Shown: positions 46,253 through 55,686, counted from the stretch's first letter. The stretch is DNA of 64,000 nt from Alphaproteobacteria bacterium (GCA_030614785.1 JAUWTJ010000008.1:1-64000), one strand, 5' to 3'. Notes: generated by a model not told the origin, from the sequence alone. A program made the numbers and translations.

Positions 46253-49066
46253 CTATTGCCCCAGTCGTTCAAGAAGGGCAGGAACATGCACCTGATCGGC
46301 TTTGTAATTTCCGGTCAGCGTGTACATGACGATATTGACGCCGAAGCGATAAGCCAGTTCTCTCTGGCGCATGCCACCGGGGACCGTTACGGCGAGTGGT
46401 CTGCCGAAATCATCGACCGCCCAGGCTGCGGCCCAGTCGTTGGCTCCGATAATGACGGATGAGACGCCGTCGTTAAGGCTGCCGCCCGCATTCGTGTCAC
46501 CGTCACTTGAAATCGCCTCAACCCAGACCTTGCCGCCTTGCCAACGTCCGGGAAACTCGCGCAGAAGATAGAAGGATTTTGTCAAAACGTGATCATCGGG
46601 TATTGTTGTGAGCGGCGGGATGTCGAGACTTGTCAGAATTTCACGCAGCCGCCTGGCGTTTGCTGTTTCCGCGCCGGTCCCGCTGAGACCTGTGAATTGG
46701 ACCTGTTGATCCTGCGTGTCGAAAATAACCGTACCGCCGGTGCGCATATAGCGGTTGAGCCTGTCCATTGCTGCAACGCTGAACATCTTGTGATCAGCAG
46801 ATATCGGCCAATAGATCAGCGGGAAGAAGGCCAATTCATCCGTTTCCAGATTAATACCAATAGGATCACCTGGTTCAACGGCTGTTCGTGCGCCGATGAC
46901 GTTGGAAAGACCAATGAGACCGCGTTCGCTCAGACGGTCAGTTTCCCGAACATCGGTAATGACGAAAGCCAGATGTGTTTTCAGCGTGGCGCGCAGCGCT
47001 TCTTTCTCGGAAGCATCCGAGGCGTCTGAGGGTTGTGTCAGATTGAAAACCAGAACAAGCGCAAACGCCCCTGTTATACTATTCTTGAGGGCAGTCTTGC
47101 CGCTCAGGAGTCGCGACAGTTCGCCGGTCCGCCCCATGAGGAGCATGAGGATGCCGTCGAGCAATGCAAGGAGCAGCGCCAGAGTGATGGCGGGTGGTCT
47201 GAGGTCAACAGCAAGCTCGCTGCCCAGCGTCATGACCTCGACATGAGAGGGAAGCGCTGGCAGGGGGGCGAGCCGGGTGGACCGGTTGGTCAAATTGAGA
47301 GCGCGAACCATGGCGGGGCGCTGGTAGATGCCCGGCGGTGTGGCAGCACCGGGGATCCAGTTCGCAAGGCTCTCAAAAGCTATCGGGTCGAAAGTCCCTT
47401 TGGCGGCTTCTAGCTCGCCAAAGCCGTTTATGACTTTTTCGATGTAGAGGTATGTGTCACCTGTGTCAGCGTGATCCGGTAAGGTCGCCGCTTCGGCGCG
47501 TGAATATGAAATGGTGCGCTCCAGCATTTCCACAAAGAGGCCGGACATGGGAAGCGTCGACCAATCCGGATTTGCTGTTACATGAAAGAGAACGGTCCAG
47601 CCTTCGCCGCGCCGGTCAGCTGTGACAAGCGGCGTGCCGTCTGACAGGCGTGCCCAGGTGTGGCTCGCAAGGTCGATAGAGGGTTCGGCCAGAACCTGTT
47701 TTGAAATCGTGACATCTGCCGGGATTGTCAGTCCGAAGAAGGGGCTCTTGTCATCAAAAGGCGCGAGGTGCTGCGGCTCTTCCCAGGACAGGGCGCCGCC
47801 CAGCGCCCGCCCGCCCTGCCTCAGCGGTACCGGCACTAAAGGATCATGGTGGAGAGCGAGGCGCGGACCGGCAAAGCGAAAAAGGAGCCCGCCAGCGCGC
47901 ACCCATTTTTCGATGGCGTCACCTTGCGCCTTCGGGATCTGGCCAAAATCCGGCAAGATCAGCACAGACGGCGGCCGCACAAAGAGGCTTTCGATATCGC
48001 CGCGGCGGACCTCGGCAAAAGGCGCAAGCGCGCGGTCGAGATAGAAGATGTCGGAAAGCAGGGGTTTGTCGATGTCGCCTGTACCCGCCGTTGCAATGGC
48101 AACAGTGCGTCGCTGCCAGCGTTCATCCACCAGACTAACCGCACCGGCCGAGCGTTCGCCGCCGATCTCGACCCGGGCGATGGTATTTTGCAACTCGAGG
48201 GGTAACTCGAAGCTGATCCTGGCCTCCTGGGCACTGTCACCAAAAGTGAAGTCACCAGTGGCCAGGGTGCGGCCCTGGTTGTCGATCGCGCGGATCTGAC
48301 CCGAGCGTTCGTCCTGACTGTCAGGGCGCAGGACTTTCACCTCGAGAGCGTTGCCGCTGCGTGAGGGCTGGGTGAGGGCGAGCGGCGACCTCAAAGCCCG
48401 TGTTTCCAAAACAAGCACGCGGCCATGGTGGTTCAAAACGTCGGCAAGTTCAGTGCTGCCACCGGGCACATCGTCCGCCAGACCGTCAGGCAGCCAGATG
48501 AAGTCTGGTTTTGTAGCTGCAAGGGCGGAAGGCCATGCGATGCCAAGTTTTTGCGCCGTGATCTGCCTTGACGTCGGCCAGGCGCGGGGGGCCAGTTTTT
48601 CAAGTTCGCTGCGGGCATCGTGGGCACTGAAGAGTGTTGAGCCCAGATGTTGTCCGGGGCCAACTGCGGTTGTTATCAGCGCGAGCGGCCTGCCGTCGCG
48701 GCTTGCCTGGTCGATGGTTTGGCCAAGGATATCGAGCCGCCTTGCCCACGTTGCCGCTGACCCCCAGCCATCATCGATGACCAGGACAAGTGGTCCGTCG
48801 CCGGTCAATTTTGGCGGCGGGTTCAGGATCGGACCCGCCAGCCCGATAATGATGAGGGCAGCGAGGACAAGACGCAGGACAAGAAGCCAGAGCGGCGTGT
48901 GGTGCGGTGTTTCCTCCGTGTCTCTCAGGTTCAGAAGAAAGGCAATGGGCGGGAAGGTGACATGATTGGGCCGGGGCGGCATGATGCGCAGCAGCCACCA
49001 CAAGACCGGCAAGCCGGCGAGGGCTGCCAGCAGGAGAGGGCTTGTAAAGCTGAGGCTTGAAATCAT
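46253..49066 (-). CDS. BatA/DUF4159 domain membrane protein
   Basis: A 937-residue protein with an N-terminal BatA (aerotolerance regulator) module: helix SFTSPLLLAALAGLPVLWWLL, PPRPNHVTFPPIAFLLNL, second helix LRLVLAALIIIGLAGPIL, then a degenerate vWA-like domain starting LVLVIDDGWGSAATW. A transmembrane segment (ITLALLLALLDGILMLL) and the C-terminal DUF4159 domain follow (LKTHLAFVITDVRETDRLSERGLIGLSNVI to FGVNIVMYTLTGNYKADQVHVPALLERL). It is co-linear with moxR and DUF58, 9 bp after the latter. The pathway is unknown. Confidence 0.85.
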   Translation of the reverse strand: MISSLSFTSPLLLAALAGLPVLWWLLRIMPPRPNHVTFPPIAFLLNLRDTEETPHHTPLWLLVLRLVLAALIIIGLAGPILNPPPKLTGDGPLVLVIDDGWGSAATWARRLDILGQTIDQASRDGRPLALITTAVGPGQHLGSTLFSAHDARSELEKLAPRAWPTSRQITAQKLGIAWPSALAATKPDFIWLPDGLADDVPGGSTELADVLNHHGRVLVLETRALRSPLALTQPSRSGNALEVKVLRPDSQDERSGQIRAIDNQGRTLATGDFTFGDSAQEARISFELPLELQNTIARVEIGGERSAGAVSLVDERWQRRTVAIATAGTGDIDKPLLSDIFYLDRALAPFAEVRRGDIESLFVRPPSVLILPDFGQIPKAQGDAIEKWVRAGGLLFRFAGPRLALHHDPLVPVPLRQGGRALGGALSWEEPQHLAPFDDKSPFFGLTIPADVTISKQVLAEPSIDLASHTWARLSDGTPLVTADRRGEGWTVLFHVTANPDWSTLPMSGLFVEMLERTISYSRAEAATLPDHADTGDTYLYIEKVINGFGELEAAKGTFDPIAFESLANWIPGAATPPGIYQRPAMVRALNLTNRSTRLAPLPALPSHVEVMTLGSELAVDLRPPAITLALLLALLDGILMLLMGRTGELSRLLSGKTALKNSITGAFALVLVFNLTQPSDASDASEKEALRATLKTHLAFVITDVRETDRLSERGLIGLSNVIGARTAVEPGDPIGINLETDELAFFPLIYWPISADHKMFSVAAMDRLNRYMRTGGTVIFDTQDQQVQFTGLSGTGAETANARRLREILTSLDIPPLTTIPDDHVLTKSFYLLREFPGRWQGGKVWVEAISSDGDTNAGGSLNDGVSSVIIGANDWAAAWAVDDFGRPLAVTVPGGMRQRELAYRFGVNIVMYTLTGNYKADQVHVPALLERLGQ

Positions 49067-49075
49067 ACCTCTACC

Positions 49076-50044
49076 TCATACCAGAGCGCGCCGGACAACA
49101 CTGCCTGCAAGGTCGAGATAAAGCGACAGCAGAGTACTTTCCGGCGGTTTGTCGGTGCGGTGAGAAACGAAGGTCCAGCCGGTTTTGGATGCCCTGTCGG
49201 CAAGGCTGCGGCGATGGGCGAAATACAGGCGGCGATATTCGTCCTTCAGGGTTTCGGCGCGGCCAAAGGTGACGTGGCGCGCATCTCCGGGGGCATCAAA
49301 CTGGAGGCGACCGGAAAAAGGAAAGGTTTCCTCTGCCGGGTCGGCGATCTGAACCAGGTGGCCGGTAACGCCCTGGGCCGTGAACGCATCCATTTTCTCG
49401 CGGATCGCCTCGAAGGGTTCAAGAAAGTCGCTGACGAGAACGACCCGGGCATGAGCGGGCAGTTTTCGCCCCAAAGGCAGGCCTTGCGGGTTCTCATCGC
49501 CGCTGTTTCCAGTTCCGGAGTTTTGGGCACCAAGGATTTCCATGGCAAATCTGTTGTAGGTTGCTCTGCCGGTCGCAGGTGGCATGTTGCCTGCCAGGTT
49601 GGCAATGCGTTCACCGGCGCGGACAAGAAGAAGGGCCAGAGCCAGTGTCATGACCGCTGATGCGTCAGCTTTTTCAGGATGACTCCCTTGTGATTGATAC
49701 TGCATGGAATGCGAGCGGTCGGCGAAGAGATAGACAGACTGGGCTGCTTCCCATTCGTTGTCCCGTACAAAGAGTGTTTCGTTGGTTGGTGCCTTGGCAG
49801 ATTTACGCCAATCAATGGCATTGCGTGGGTCGCCCTCTGCGTAGTGGCGGTATTGCCAGAAGGTTTCACCCTGTCCGACACGGCGCCGGCCATGAATACC
49901 GAAGGCAACCGTATTGGCGACACGCTCCGCCTCGACCAGAAGAGCAGGCAGGGGGCTTGCCAGCCTTTCGGCCTGGTGACGCAGGGTATGATGCGCAGGT
50001 GCGCCGCGTCTGTCTGTTGTATTCAGGCGAGCCATAGGGCTCAA
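49076..50044 (-). CDS. DUF58 domain protein
   Basis: A 322-residue DUF58 protein, the usual partner of MoxR ATPases and a possible target or cofactor for it. Conserved segments are GRRRVGQGETFWQYRHYAEGDPRNAIDWRKSAKAP (DUF58 core), VYLFADRSHSMQYQS (vWA/MIDAS-like DRSxSM) and VVLVSDFLEPFEAI. It lies 7 bp downstream of moxR and 9 bp upstream of the DUF4159 gene, forming a tight operon. Confidence 0.9.
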   Translation of the reverse strand: MSPMARLNTTDRRGAPAHHTLRHQAERLASPLPALLVEAERVANTVAFGIHGRRRVGQGETFWQYRHYAEGDPRNAIDWRKSAKAPTNETLFVRDNEWEAAQSVYLFADRSHSMQYQSQGSHPEKADASAVMTLALALLLVRAGERIANLAGNMPPATGRATYNRFAMEILGAQNSGTGNSGDENPQGLPLGRKLPAHARVVLVSDFLEPFEAIREKMDAFTAQGVTGHLVQIADPAEETFPFSGRLQFDAPGDARHVTFGRAETLKDEYRRLYFAHRRSLADRASKTGWTFVSHRTDKPPESTLLSLYLDLAGSVVRRALV

Positions 50045-50051
50045 ATCTCCT

Positions 50052-51065
50052 CTAGCCTATCGGTGCGCATAGATCGCTGATGATGCCTTCAAGCGTGGTG
50101 CCTTCTGCGCGAGCTGTGAATGTGAGTGCCATACGGTGACCCAGAACCGGCTGGGCCAATGCGATAACATCGTCCAGTGATGGCGCAAGACGGCCCTGGA
50201 GAAGAGCGCGAGCGCGAACGGCGAGCATCAGGGCCTGGCTGGCCCTTGGTCCGGGTCCCCAGGCTATCGTTTCGCGGATAGTCTCTGCCGCCGCTTCATC
50301 CGGTCTTGCAGAGCGCACCAGTTCGAGAATGCCGTCGACGACCTGGTCACCGATGGGCATGCGGCGCACAAGATTTGCTGCGGCCTTGACGTCGAGCGCG
50401 GTCAGAACGGGCTTTGCCTTGCCTTCTTGTGGTCCGGTTGTGTCAATCAACATCCGCCGCTCGGCCTCGGCGTCCGGGTAGTCAACATCGATCTGCATGA
50501 GGAACCGGTCGAGCTGCGCTTCTGGCAATGGATAGGTGCCTTCGTGCTCCAACGGGTTTTGCGTTGCAAGGACGTGGAAAGGGTCCGGCAAGTCATGGCG
50601 TTCACCGGCGACGGTTACATGTTTTTCCTGCATGGCCTGCAACAGTGCAGATTGGGTGCGCGGGCTGGCGCGGTTGATTTCATCGGCCATGAGGAGCTGC
50701 GAGAAAATCGGTCCCTCAATAAATCGAAAGGACCGCCGTCCGTCAGCGCCTTCTTCGAGGACTTCCGAGCCAATGATATCTGCAGGCATCAGGTCGGGGG
50801 TGAACTGCACACGTTTGTCGCTGAGCCCGAGGACCGTGCCCATGGTCTCGACGAGGAGTGTCTTGGCAAGGCCCGGAACGCCGACCAGAAGCCCGTGGCC
50901 ACCGGACAGGATCGTGATCAGGGTTTGTTCGATAACCGCGTCCTGGCCAAAAATGCGCTCGGATATGGCTGCTTTTGCGAGGGTGAGGCGGCGCCCGATG
51001 GTTTCGATTTCATCCAGTATGGCCTCGCTATTGTCGCCGGCATTTTCGGCTGCATCTTCAGTCAT
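50052..51065 (-). CDS. moxR: MoxR-family AAA+ ATPase
   Basis: MoxR AAA+ ATPases act as chaperones that assemble or activate partners such as vWA-domain proteins. The protein has the MoxR pattern: FGQDAVIEQTLITILSGGHGLLVGVPGLAKT (Walker A GVPGLAKT), FTPDLMPADIIGSEVLE, MADEINRASPRTQSALLQAMQEKHVTVAGE (Walker B MADEINR and sensor region) and ATQNPLEHEGTYPLPEAQLDRFLM. Start at ATG 51063-51065 has AAAGGAG six bases upstream; a GTG two codons earlier has no spacing. It is the first gene of the DUF58/DUF4159 cluster. Confidence 0.93.
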   Translation of the reverse strand: MTEDAAENAGDNSEAILDEIETIGRRLTLAKAAISERIFGQDAVIEQTLITILSGGHGLLVGVPGLAKTLLVETMGTVLGLSDKRVQFTPDLMPADIIGSEVLEEGADGRRSFRFIEGPIFSQLLMADEINRASPRTQSALLQAMQEKHVTVAGERHDLPDPFHVLATQNPLEHEGTYPLPEAQLDRFLMQIDVDYPDAEAERRMLIDTTGPQEGKAKPVLTALDVKAAANLVRRMPIGDQVVDGILELVRSARPDEAAAETIRETIAWGPGPRASQALMLAVRARALLQGRLAPSLDDVIALAQPVLGHRMALTFTARAEGTTLEGIISDLCAPIG

Positions 51066-51238
51066 GGACACTCCTTTGACTCTTCGAGAACTGTTTCGTA
51101 GTTAAACCGGGGCATTGGGGCGATTTTGAGGAATTCTCTCAAAGGGTTGATAGAGCCTGGCGTGGCGCATAAGTATAGACTATCCCTTTGATAATCTAAC
51201 ATGAAGTTAGAGGAAATCAGCCGATTTGAAAGGTTGAA

Positions 51239-51862
51239 ATGGACAAAAACAGAAATAGCGACCTCGGTGCCGCCCTGCGCGGCCTCGACGAGGTGAAAGC
51301 TGCACAGGACAAGGCTCCGCTGGATAAATCCGGGAAAAAGGGGCTGCCGCCGGTTCACCTGTGGGAACCGGAATACTGCGGCGAGCTGGATATTCGTATC
51401 GCCCGCGATGGCACCTGGTATTATCTGGGGACACCGTTCAAGCGCGAGCGGCTGGTGCGCCTGTTTTCGACGGTCCTGCGGTATGACGACGATGGCAAAT
51501 ATTATCTGGTCACCCCTGTCGAGAAGATCGGTATCACGGTTGATGATGTGCCGTTCTCAATTGTCGATATGGATGTCGAGGGAGAGGGCAAGTCCCAGGA
51601 GATAACGTTTACCACTGGCGTTGGCGATGAGGTAACCGTTGATGCGGAGCATCCGCTTCGTATCTCTTTTGATGCGCAGACCAAAGAACCCTCGCCCTAT
51701 GTTCTGGTGCGCGCGCGCCTCGAAGGGCTGATCAACCGCGCTGTCTACTACAAGATGGTGGATATCGCGGAGGACTTCGAGGTTGATGGTGTGCCGATGT
51801 TCGGGGTCTGGAGCTGCGGGCAGTTTTTTGCTTTTGCACCGGTGTCTGAACTTGAAGTTTGA
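51239..51862 (+). CDS. DUF1285 domain protein
   Basis: A 207-residue cytoplasmic protein of the DUF1285 family, mostly found in proteobacteria. Recognisable segments are LPPVHLWEPEYCGELDIRIARDGTWYYLGTPFKRERLVRLFSTVLRYDDDG and LEGLINRAVYYKMVD. The function is unknown. It lies divergent from moxR, with 173 bp between them, and is followed 21 bp later by the Nudix gene. Confidence 0.9.
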   Translation: MDKNRNSDLGAALRGLDEVKAAQDKAPLDKSGKKGLPPVHLWEPEYCGELDIRIARDGTWYYLGTPFKRERLVRLFSTVLRYDDDGKYYLVTPVEKIGITVDDVPFSIVDMDVEGEGKSQEITFTTGVGDEVTVDAEHPLRISFDAQTKEPSPYVLVRARLEGLINRAVYYKMVDIAEDFEVDGVPMFGVWSCGQFFAFAPVSELEV

Positions 51863-51883
51863 TAGCAACCTGTTGGGACCTGA

Positions 51884-52504
51884 ATGCCGAACCGCCTGAA
51901 ACTGGAAGAGATCGAACGCAAGCTGATCGAGGTACCCTCTTCAGATGCCGGTTTGATCGCGGGCGATCACGCTTTTCAGGCCGATTGGGTTGACGCGGAT
52001 CCTGAACTGGTTCTGCGCGATGCGGCGGTGCTGGTTCCCATCGTCAATCGCCCTGACGGGCTCACGGTCGTTCTGACCAAACGGGCGGACCATCTGAACT
52101 CTCATGCGGGCCAGGTGAGTTTTCCCGGTGGCCGCGTCGAGGAGAGCGATGGCTCGGCTGCCGCCGCAGCGCTGCGCGAAACCGAGGAGGAGATCGGTCT
52201 TTCGCGCCGGTTTATCACGATCAAGGGTGAACTCGAGCGCTATCGGACGGGGACCGGGTTTTCGATCCAGCCGGTTGTCGGGTTTGTTGAGCCGGGGTTC
52301 ACACTTGATGTGCATGCAGGCGAAGTCGCAGCGGTTTTTGAAGTGCCACTCGACTTTTTGATGGATCCGAAAAATCATCTCAGGCACAGCGCAGTATGGA
52401 AGGGGCGCCGCCGGGAATATTATGCTATGCCTTATGGCGAGTATTACATCTGGGGCGCGACGGCGGGCATGTTGGTGAACTTTTACAAACGGATATACGG
52501 ATAA
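51884..52504 (+). CDS. CoA pyrophosphatase-type Nudix hydrolase
   Basis: A 206-residue Nudix protein. The Nudix box FPGGRVEESDGSAAAAALRETEEEIGLS is preceded by the CoA-specific UPF0035-like stretch TKRADHLNSHAGQVSFPGG, which supports hydrolysis of CoA or oxidised CoA. The C-terminal YYIWGATAGMLVNF agrees with this family. Its stop TAA overlaps the start of the next gene (TAATG). Confidence 0.9.
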   Translation: MPNRLKLEEIERKLIEVPSSDAGLIAGDHAFQADWVDADPELVLRDAAVLVPIVNRPDGLTVVLTKRADHLNSHAGQVSFPGGRVEESDGSAAAAALRETEEEIGLSRRFITIKGELERYRTGTGFSIQPVVGFVEPGFTLDVHAGEVAAVFEVPLDFLMDPKNHLRHSAVWKGRRREYYAMPYGEYYIWGATAGMLVNFYKRIYG

Positions 52505-52770
52505 TGCGCTTTTTTTGGCTCCAGATTGTTTTGATCTTCACACCGTTTTTGCTTTATCGGCTTTACGTGGCTTTTGTCATAAAGCGGAAGATGGAAACGG
52601 GCGGCTCGTATAATGAGGTGCCACTTGCGATCCTGTTTATTGTCGGTCTGGTGCTCTCAATCATCAGTTTCGTCGTCATCGGCCTGACGGGAGACCATGT
52701 GACCGGGGGGGACTATTCGCCCGCCACCCTTGAGGACGGGGAGATTGTTCCCCCGCATATTGATGAGTGA
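52504..52770 (+). CDS. DUF6111-like small membrane protein
   Basis: An 88-residue protein beginning at ATG 52504, overlapping the Nudix stop. Two hydrophobic helices (FFWLQIVLIFTPFLLYRLYV and VPLAILFIVGLVLSIISFVV) are followed by a polar tail (GDHVTGGDYSPATLEDGEIVPPHIDE). It resembles the DUF6111 family that often stands beside the CoA-Nudix and CCA transferase genes in alphaproteobacteria. The stop overlaps the following gene start. Confidence 0.75.
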   Translation: MRFFWLQIVLIFTPFLLYRLYVAFVIKRKMETGGSYNEVPLAILFIVGLVLSIISFVVIGLTGDHVTGGDYSPATLEDGEIVPPHIDE

Positions 52771-54034
52771 TCAATCTATGAGTGATGTGAAGTCTGTCGG
52801 ACTGCAAACCTGGATACGCGCCGAGGAAACGCAGGCTGTGTTTGATGCTCTGGCAGATGCGGACGGCTCCTCCGATCATTTGCGCTTTGTTGGTGGCTGC
52901 ATTCGCAACGCCCTTTTGGGTGCGGAGGTTAACGACATTGATTTGGCGACGACGCTGGTGCCGGACGAAGTGGTGCGGCGGCTGGAGGCGGCGGGGCTGA
53001 AGGCGGTGCCGACCGGTATCGATCACGGAACCATCACGGCGATCTGCGGCGGTAAACCCTTTGAGATCACCACGCTCAGGAAGGACGTTGAGACCCATGG
53101 TCGGCACGCGACCGTTGCCTATAGTACGGACTGGGCCGAGGATGCGGCGCGGCGAGACTTCACGATGAACGCGCTTTATGCGGACCGCGCCGGAGAGATT
53201 TTTGACCCGCTCGGCGGGTTTGATGATTTGAAGGCGAAGCGTGTTCGTTTTATCGGAGATGCGGCAACCCGGATTGCAGAAGACTATTTGCGCATACTTC
53301 GTTTCTTTCGCATTCATGCCTGGTATGGCGAGGGTGATCTTGATGCAGAAGGGCTCAAAGCCTGCGCCGATGCTGTGGACGGCCTTGCGTCACTTTCCAT
53401 TGAGAGGGTGCGTGATGAAATCCTGAAGCTGCTTTGTGCGCCTGATCCTCTGCCGGTTATGCGGCAGATGGCGGCGACAGGAATTCTGGCTGCGGTGCTG
53501 CCGGAACCGCTCAATATGGAGCGGCTTCAGAAACTTGCATATATCGACAGGATTTCGCTGTTCGAGCCAGATGCGATCTTGCGCCTTGGCGCGCTTGCTC
53601 TGGGTGGCCCGGATGAGGCCGATGCGCTGGGCAAACGCCTCAGGCTTTCCAATGCAGAAACCGCACGGCTCCGGGCGATGAAGACCGAGACCCACCGGAT
53701 TTTCAGTTACATGTCGGTGCGCGAAATGCGCCAGTGTCTCTATCGGACCGGGCTCGAGGCGTTTCAGGATCGTCTGCGGATTTACTGGGCCGAAGATCCG
53801 AAAGAAAACAACGGTGTAGGCTGGCGCGCACTGATGGCGATGGCCTCGACATGGGAGCGACCCGAGCTGCCGCTGACCGGTGAGAGCGTTATGGCGGCGG
53901 GTGTTGCCGCAGGGCCCGAGATTGGCCGCATCCTTGGAGAGGTTGAGGACTGGTGGGTCGCCTCTGATTTTATCACTGACGAATTTTCGTTGATTGAACG
54001 GTTGAAAGCGATTGTTCAGGCTACGGTGTTTTGA
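52763..54034 (+). CDS. cca: CCA tRNA nucleotidyltransferase
   Basis: A class II CCA-adding enzyme or poly(A) polymerase-like nucleotidyltransferase that completes or repairs tRNA 3' ends. Motifs are LRFVGGCIRNALLG, VNDIDLATTL (metal-binding DxD) and GIDHGTITAICGGKPFEITTLRKDVETHGR, RRDFTMNALY and RFIGDAATRIAEDYLRILRFFRIHA. The start codon ATG 52763 overlaps the DUF6111 stop; ATG 52778 is another candidate. Its length (about 420 residues) matches the alphaproteobacterial form. A palindromic repeat follows. Confidence 0.93.
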   Translation: MSDQSMSDVKSVGLQTWIRAEETQAVFDALADADGSSDHLRFVGGCIRNALLGAEVNDIDLATTLVPDEVVRRLEAAGLKAVPTGIDHGTITAICGGKPFEITTLRKDVETHGRHATVAYSTDWAEDAARRDFTMNALYADRAGEIFDPLGGFDDLKAKRVRFIGDAATRIAEDYLRILRFFRIHAWYGEGDLDAEGLKACADAVDGLASLSIERVRDEILKLLCAPDPLPVMRQMAATGILAAVLPEPLNMERLQKLAYIDRISLFEPDAILRLGALALGGPDEADALGKRLRLSNAETARLRAMKTETHRIFSYMSVREMRQCLYRTGLEAFQDRLRIYWAEDPKENNGVGWRALMAMASTWERPELPLTGESVMAAGVAAGPEIGRILGEVEDWWVASDFITDEFSLIERLKAIVQATVF

Positions 54035-54047
54035 TGTGAGTAGGTAT

Positions 54048-54178
54048 CCTTCTCCCTCCGGGAGAAGGTGTCGCGGAGCGACGGATGAGGGGCGATGTTG
54101 CCAACAGGTGAGTGTGTCGAGAGGTCAGTCCCTCACCCGTCATACTCCGTATGCCACCCTCTCCCGGAGGGAGAGGGA
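54048..54178. repeat. Palindromic intergenic repeat element
   Basis: Two related GC-rich arms in inverse orientation, at about 54048-54092 and 54130-54178, each with an internal mini-hairpin (CCTTCTCCC-TCCG-GGAGAAGG and CCCTCTCCCGGAGGGAGAGGG). The arrangement and motif resemble dispersed intergenic palindromes common in alphaproteobacteria. It lies between cca and the alpha/beta hydrolase gene and could also act as a terminator. Confidence 0.75.
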
Positions 54179-54195
54179 CAAGGGAAGAAAGTGCC

Positions 54196-54957
54196 ATGAG
54201 AGTTATCTGGATTGAAACCGAAGACACAAAGGGCAATCCCTCCCGCGAGTTTGTCGTTGAGCGCGGTGATATTCGTGCTCTGACCGGCTCGGTGTGGCTA
54301 CCGGAAAACATGACTTCGGACACGCTCATGCTGTTTGGGCACGGCGCGTCGGGTGATCGTTATCAGGAGCCGATTGCTCACCTTGCAGGACGTTTTCAGA
54401 GCGCTGGCATCGCATCGCTGTCAATCGATGGGCCGATCCACGGGGCCAGAAAGGTCGGCGACGGAGCGCGCGGCGCCTTCGCTGAGGAATTCGCCCGCGA
54501 GACGACCATCGAGGATATGCTGACCGACTGGAATGAGGCGATTGATCTGACGCAAGGTCTCGCAGAGGTGAGTGCCACGAAGCTCGCCTATATGGGCCTT
54601 TCCATGGGCTCGATCTACGGCATTCCGCTTGTCGCGTCGCGCCCGGATATGAGCGTCGCAACTCTTGGCCTCATCGGGATCAATCCGGATTTCCCGCATG
54701 GTGACAAGCTGCTCGATTACGCGCGGCAGATCGACATCCCGTTGTTCTTTATCATGCAGCTCGAAGACGAGCTTTTTCCGCGCAAAGGCTGCATCGAAGT
54801 TTTCGATGCTTTTGCCTCCATCGACAAACGGATGCATTCAAACCCTGGCCTCCATCCGGAAATCCCGGGTGAGGAAATTGATTTTGCCTTCGAATTTCTT
54901 CGCGGCCATATCGAGGGCAAGCGCAAGCGGCGGATTGTGAACCCGTTGGCGCAATAG
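54196..54957 (+). CDS. Alpha/beta hydrolase
   Basis: A 253-residue alpha/beta hydrolase, probably cytoplasmic and esterase-like. The oxyanion-hole region is LFGHGASGDRYQEPI, the nucleophile Ser136 lies in AYMGLSMGSIYGIP (GxSxG), and the acid and histidine lie toward the C-terminus (MQLEDELFPRKG and GLHPEIPGEE). The start ATG 54196 follows the repeat; the open frame before it lies inside the repeat. It converges with the permease gene, 3 bp apart. Confidence 0.82.
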   Translation: MRVIWIETEDTKGNPSREFVVERGDIRALTGSVWLPENMTSDTLMLFGHGASGDRYQEPIAHLAGRFQSAGIASLSIDGPIHGARKVGDGARGAFAEEFARETTIEDMLTDWNEAIDLTQGLAEVSATKLAYMGLSMGSIYGIPLVASRPDMSVATLGLIGINPDFPHGDKLLDYARQIDIPLFFIMQLEDELFPRKGCIEVFDAFASIDKRMHSNPGLHPEIPGEEIDFAFEFLRGHIEGKRKRRIVNPLAQ

Positions 54958-54960
54958 GTA

Positions 54961-55686
54961 TCAGGTTCGGGAAATGTCGCCCATCCGGGATTTTAGCAGG
55001 TAGAGATAACACCCCGCCGTTAAACCGGACGAGCCGAACAGCATGCACATCACCATGATTTGATAGCGCACGGCGGTCAGCGGCGATGTGCCGGAGAGGA
55101 TTTGCCCGGTCATCATGCCGGGCAGCGATACCAGCCCGACGGCGAAGAGAGAATTGGTGATCGGGATGAGGGCGGTCTTGAGGGCGGTGTTGCGTGCCTC
55201 CTCGTATTCCGCGCCGTGCTTGATTTCAGTTTCAAAACGCTCCGCCGCAAGAGAGACGGCGTTCATCGCGCCGCCGAAGATCATGCCCGCGAGCGGTACG
55301 ACATAGCGCGGCGTATACCAGGGGTCGAGCCGCAGCACGCCCTGGGTGATGATCACGAATGTGACGCCGCCGCCAAGGACAATGGACACAAGGGCTATGC
55401 CGTAGAGCTTCAGTCTTTTACCTTTGGTGGTTCGCAGCGCAATCCAGCTTGAGGCCAGTACCATCACCGAAAGCACAGCCAGAATGATCCAGCCACTTTC
55501 AGCGCCAAACAGGAAGACGAGGAAGTAACCGATGATCAAAAGCTGCAGGAGCATGCGGGACAAGCCGTAAAGCGATTCCCTGATGCCCAGTGACCAGCGA
55601 TAGAACAGGGCCAGAACAGCGGCTGCCGGAATGAAGGCGAGCGCGAGACTTTGCAGGGGGATGGCCTGGATTGTTATTTGCGGCAT
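54961..55686 (-). CDS. fetB: FetB-like (UPF0014) ABC permease
   Basis: A 241-residue inner-membrane protein of the UPF0014/FetB family, the permease of a putative iron-export ABC transporter. Typical segments are SRMLLQLLIIGYFLVFLF, GKRLKLYGIALVSIVLGGGV, YVVPLAGMIFGGAMNAVSLAAERF, and ITNSLFAVGLVSLPGMMTGQILSGTSPLTAVRYQIM. FetB normally works with the ATPase FetA, which is not encoded beside it here. It is divergent from the FMN-riboswitch operon, with 558 bp between starts. Confidence 0.88.
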   Translation of the reverse strand: MPQITIQAIPLQSLALAFIPAAAVLALFYRWSLGIRESLYGLSRMLLQLLIIGYFLVFLFGAESGWIILAVLSVMVLASSWIALRTTKGKRLKLYGIALVSIVLGGGVTFVIITQGVLRLDPWYTPRYVVPLAGMIFGGAMNAVSLAAERFETEIKHGAEYEEARNTALKTALIPITNSLFAVGLVSLPGMMTGQILSGTSPLTAVRYQIMVMCMLFGSSGLTAGCYLYLLKSRMGDISRT

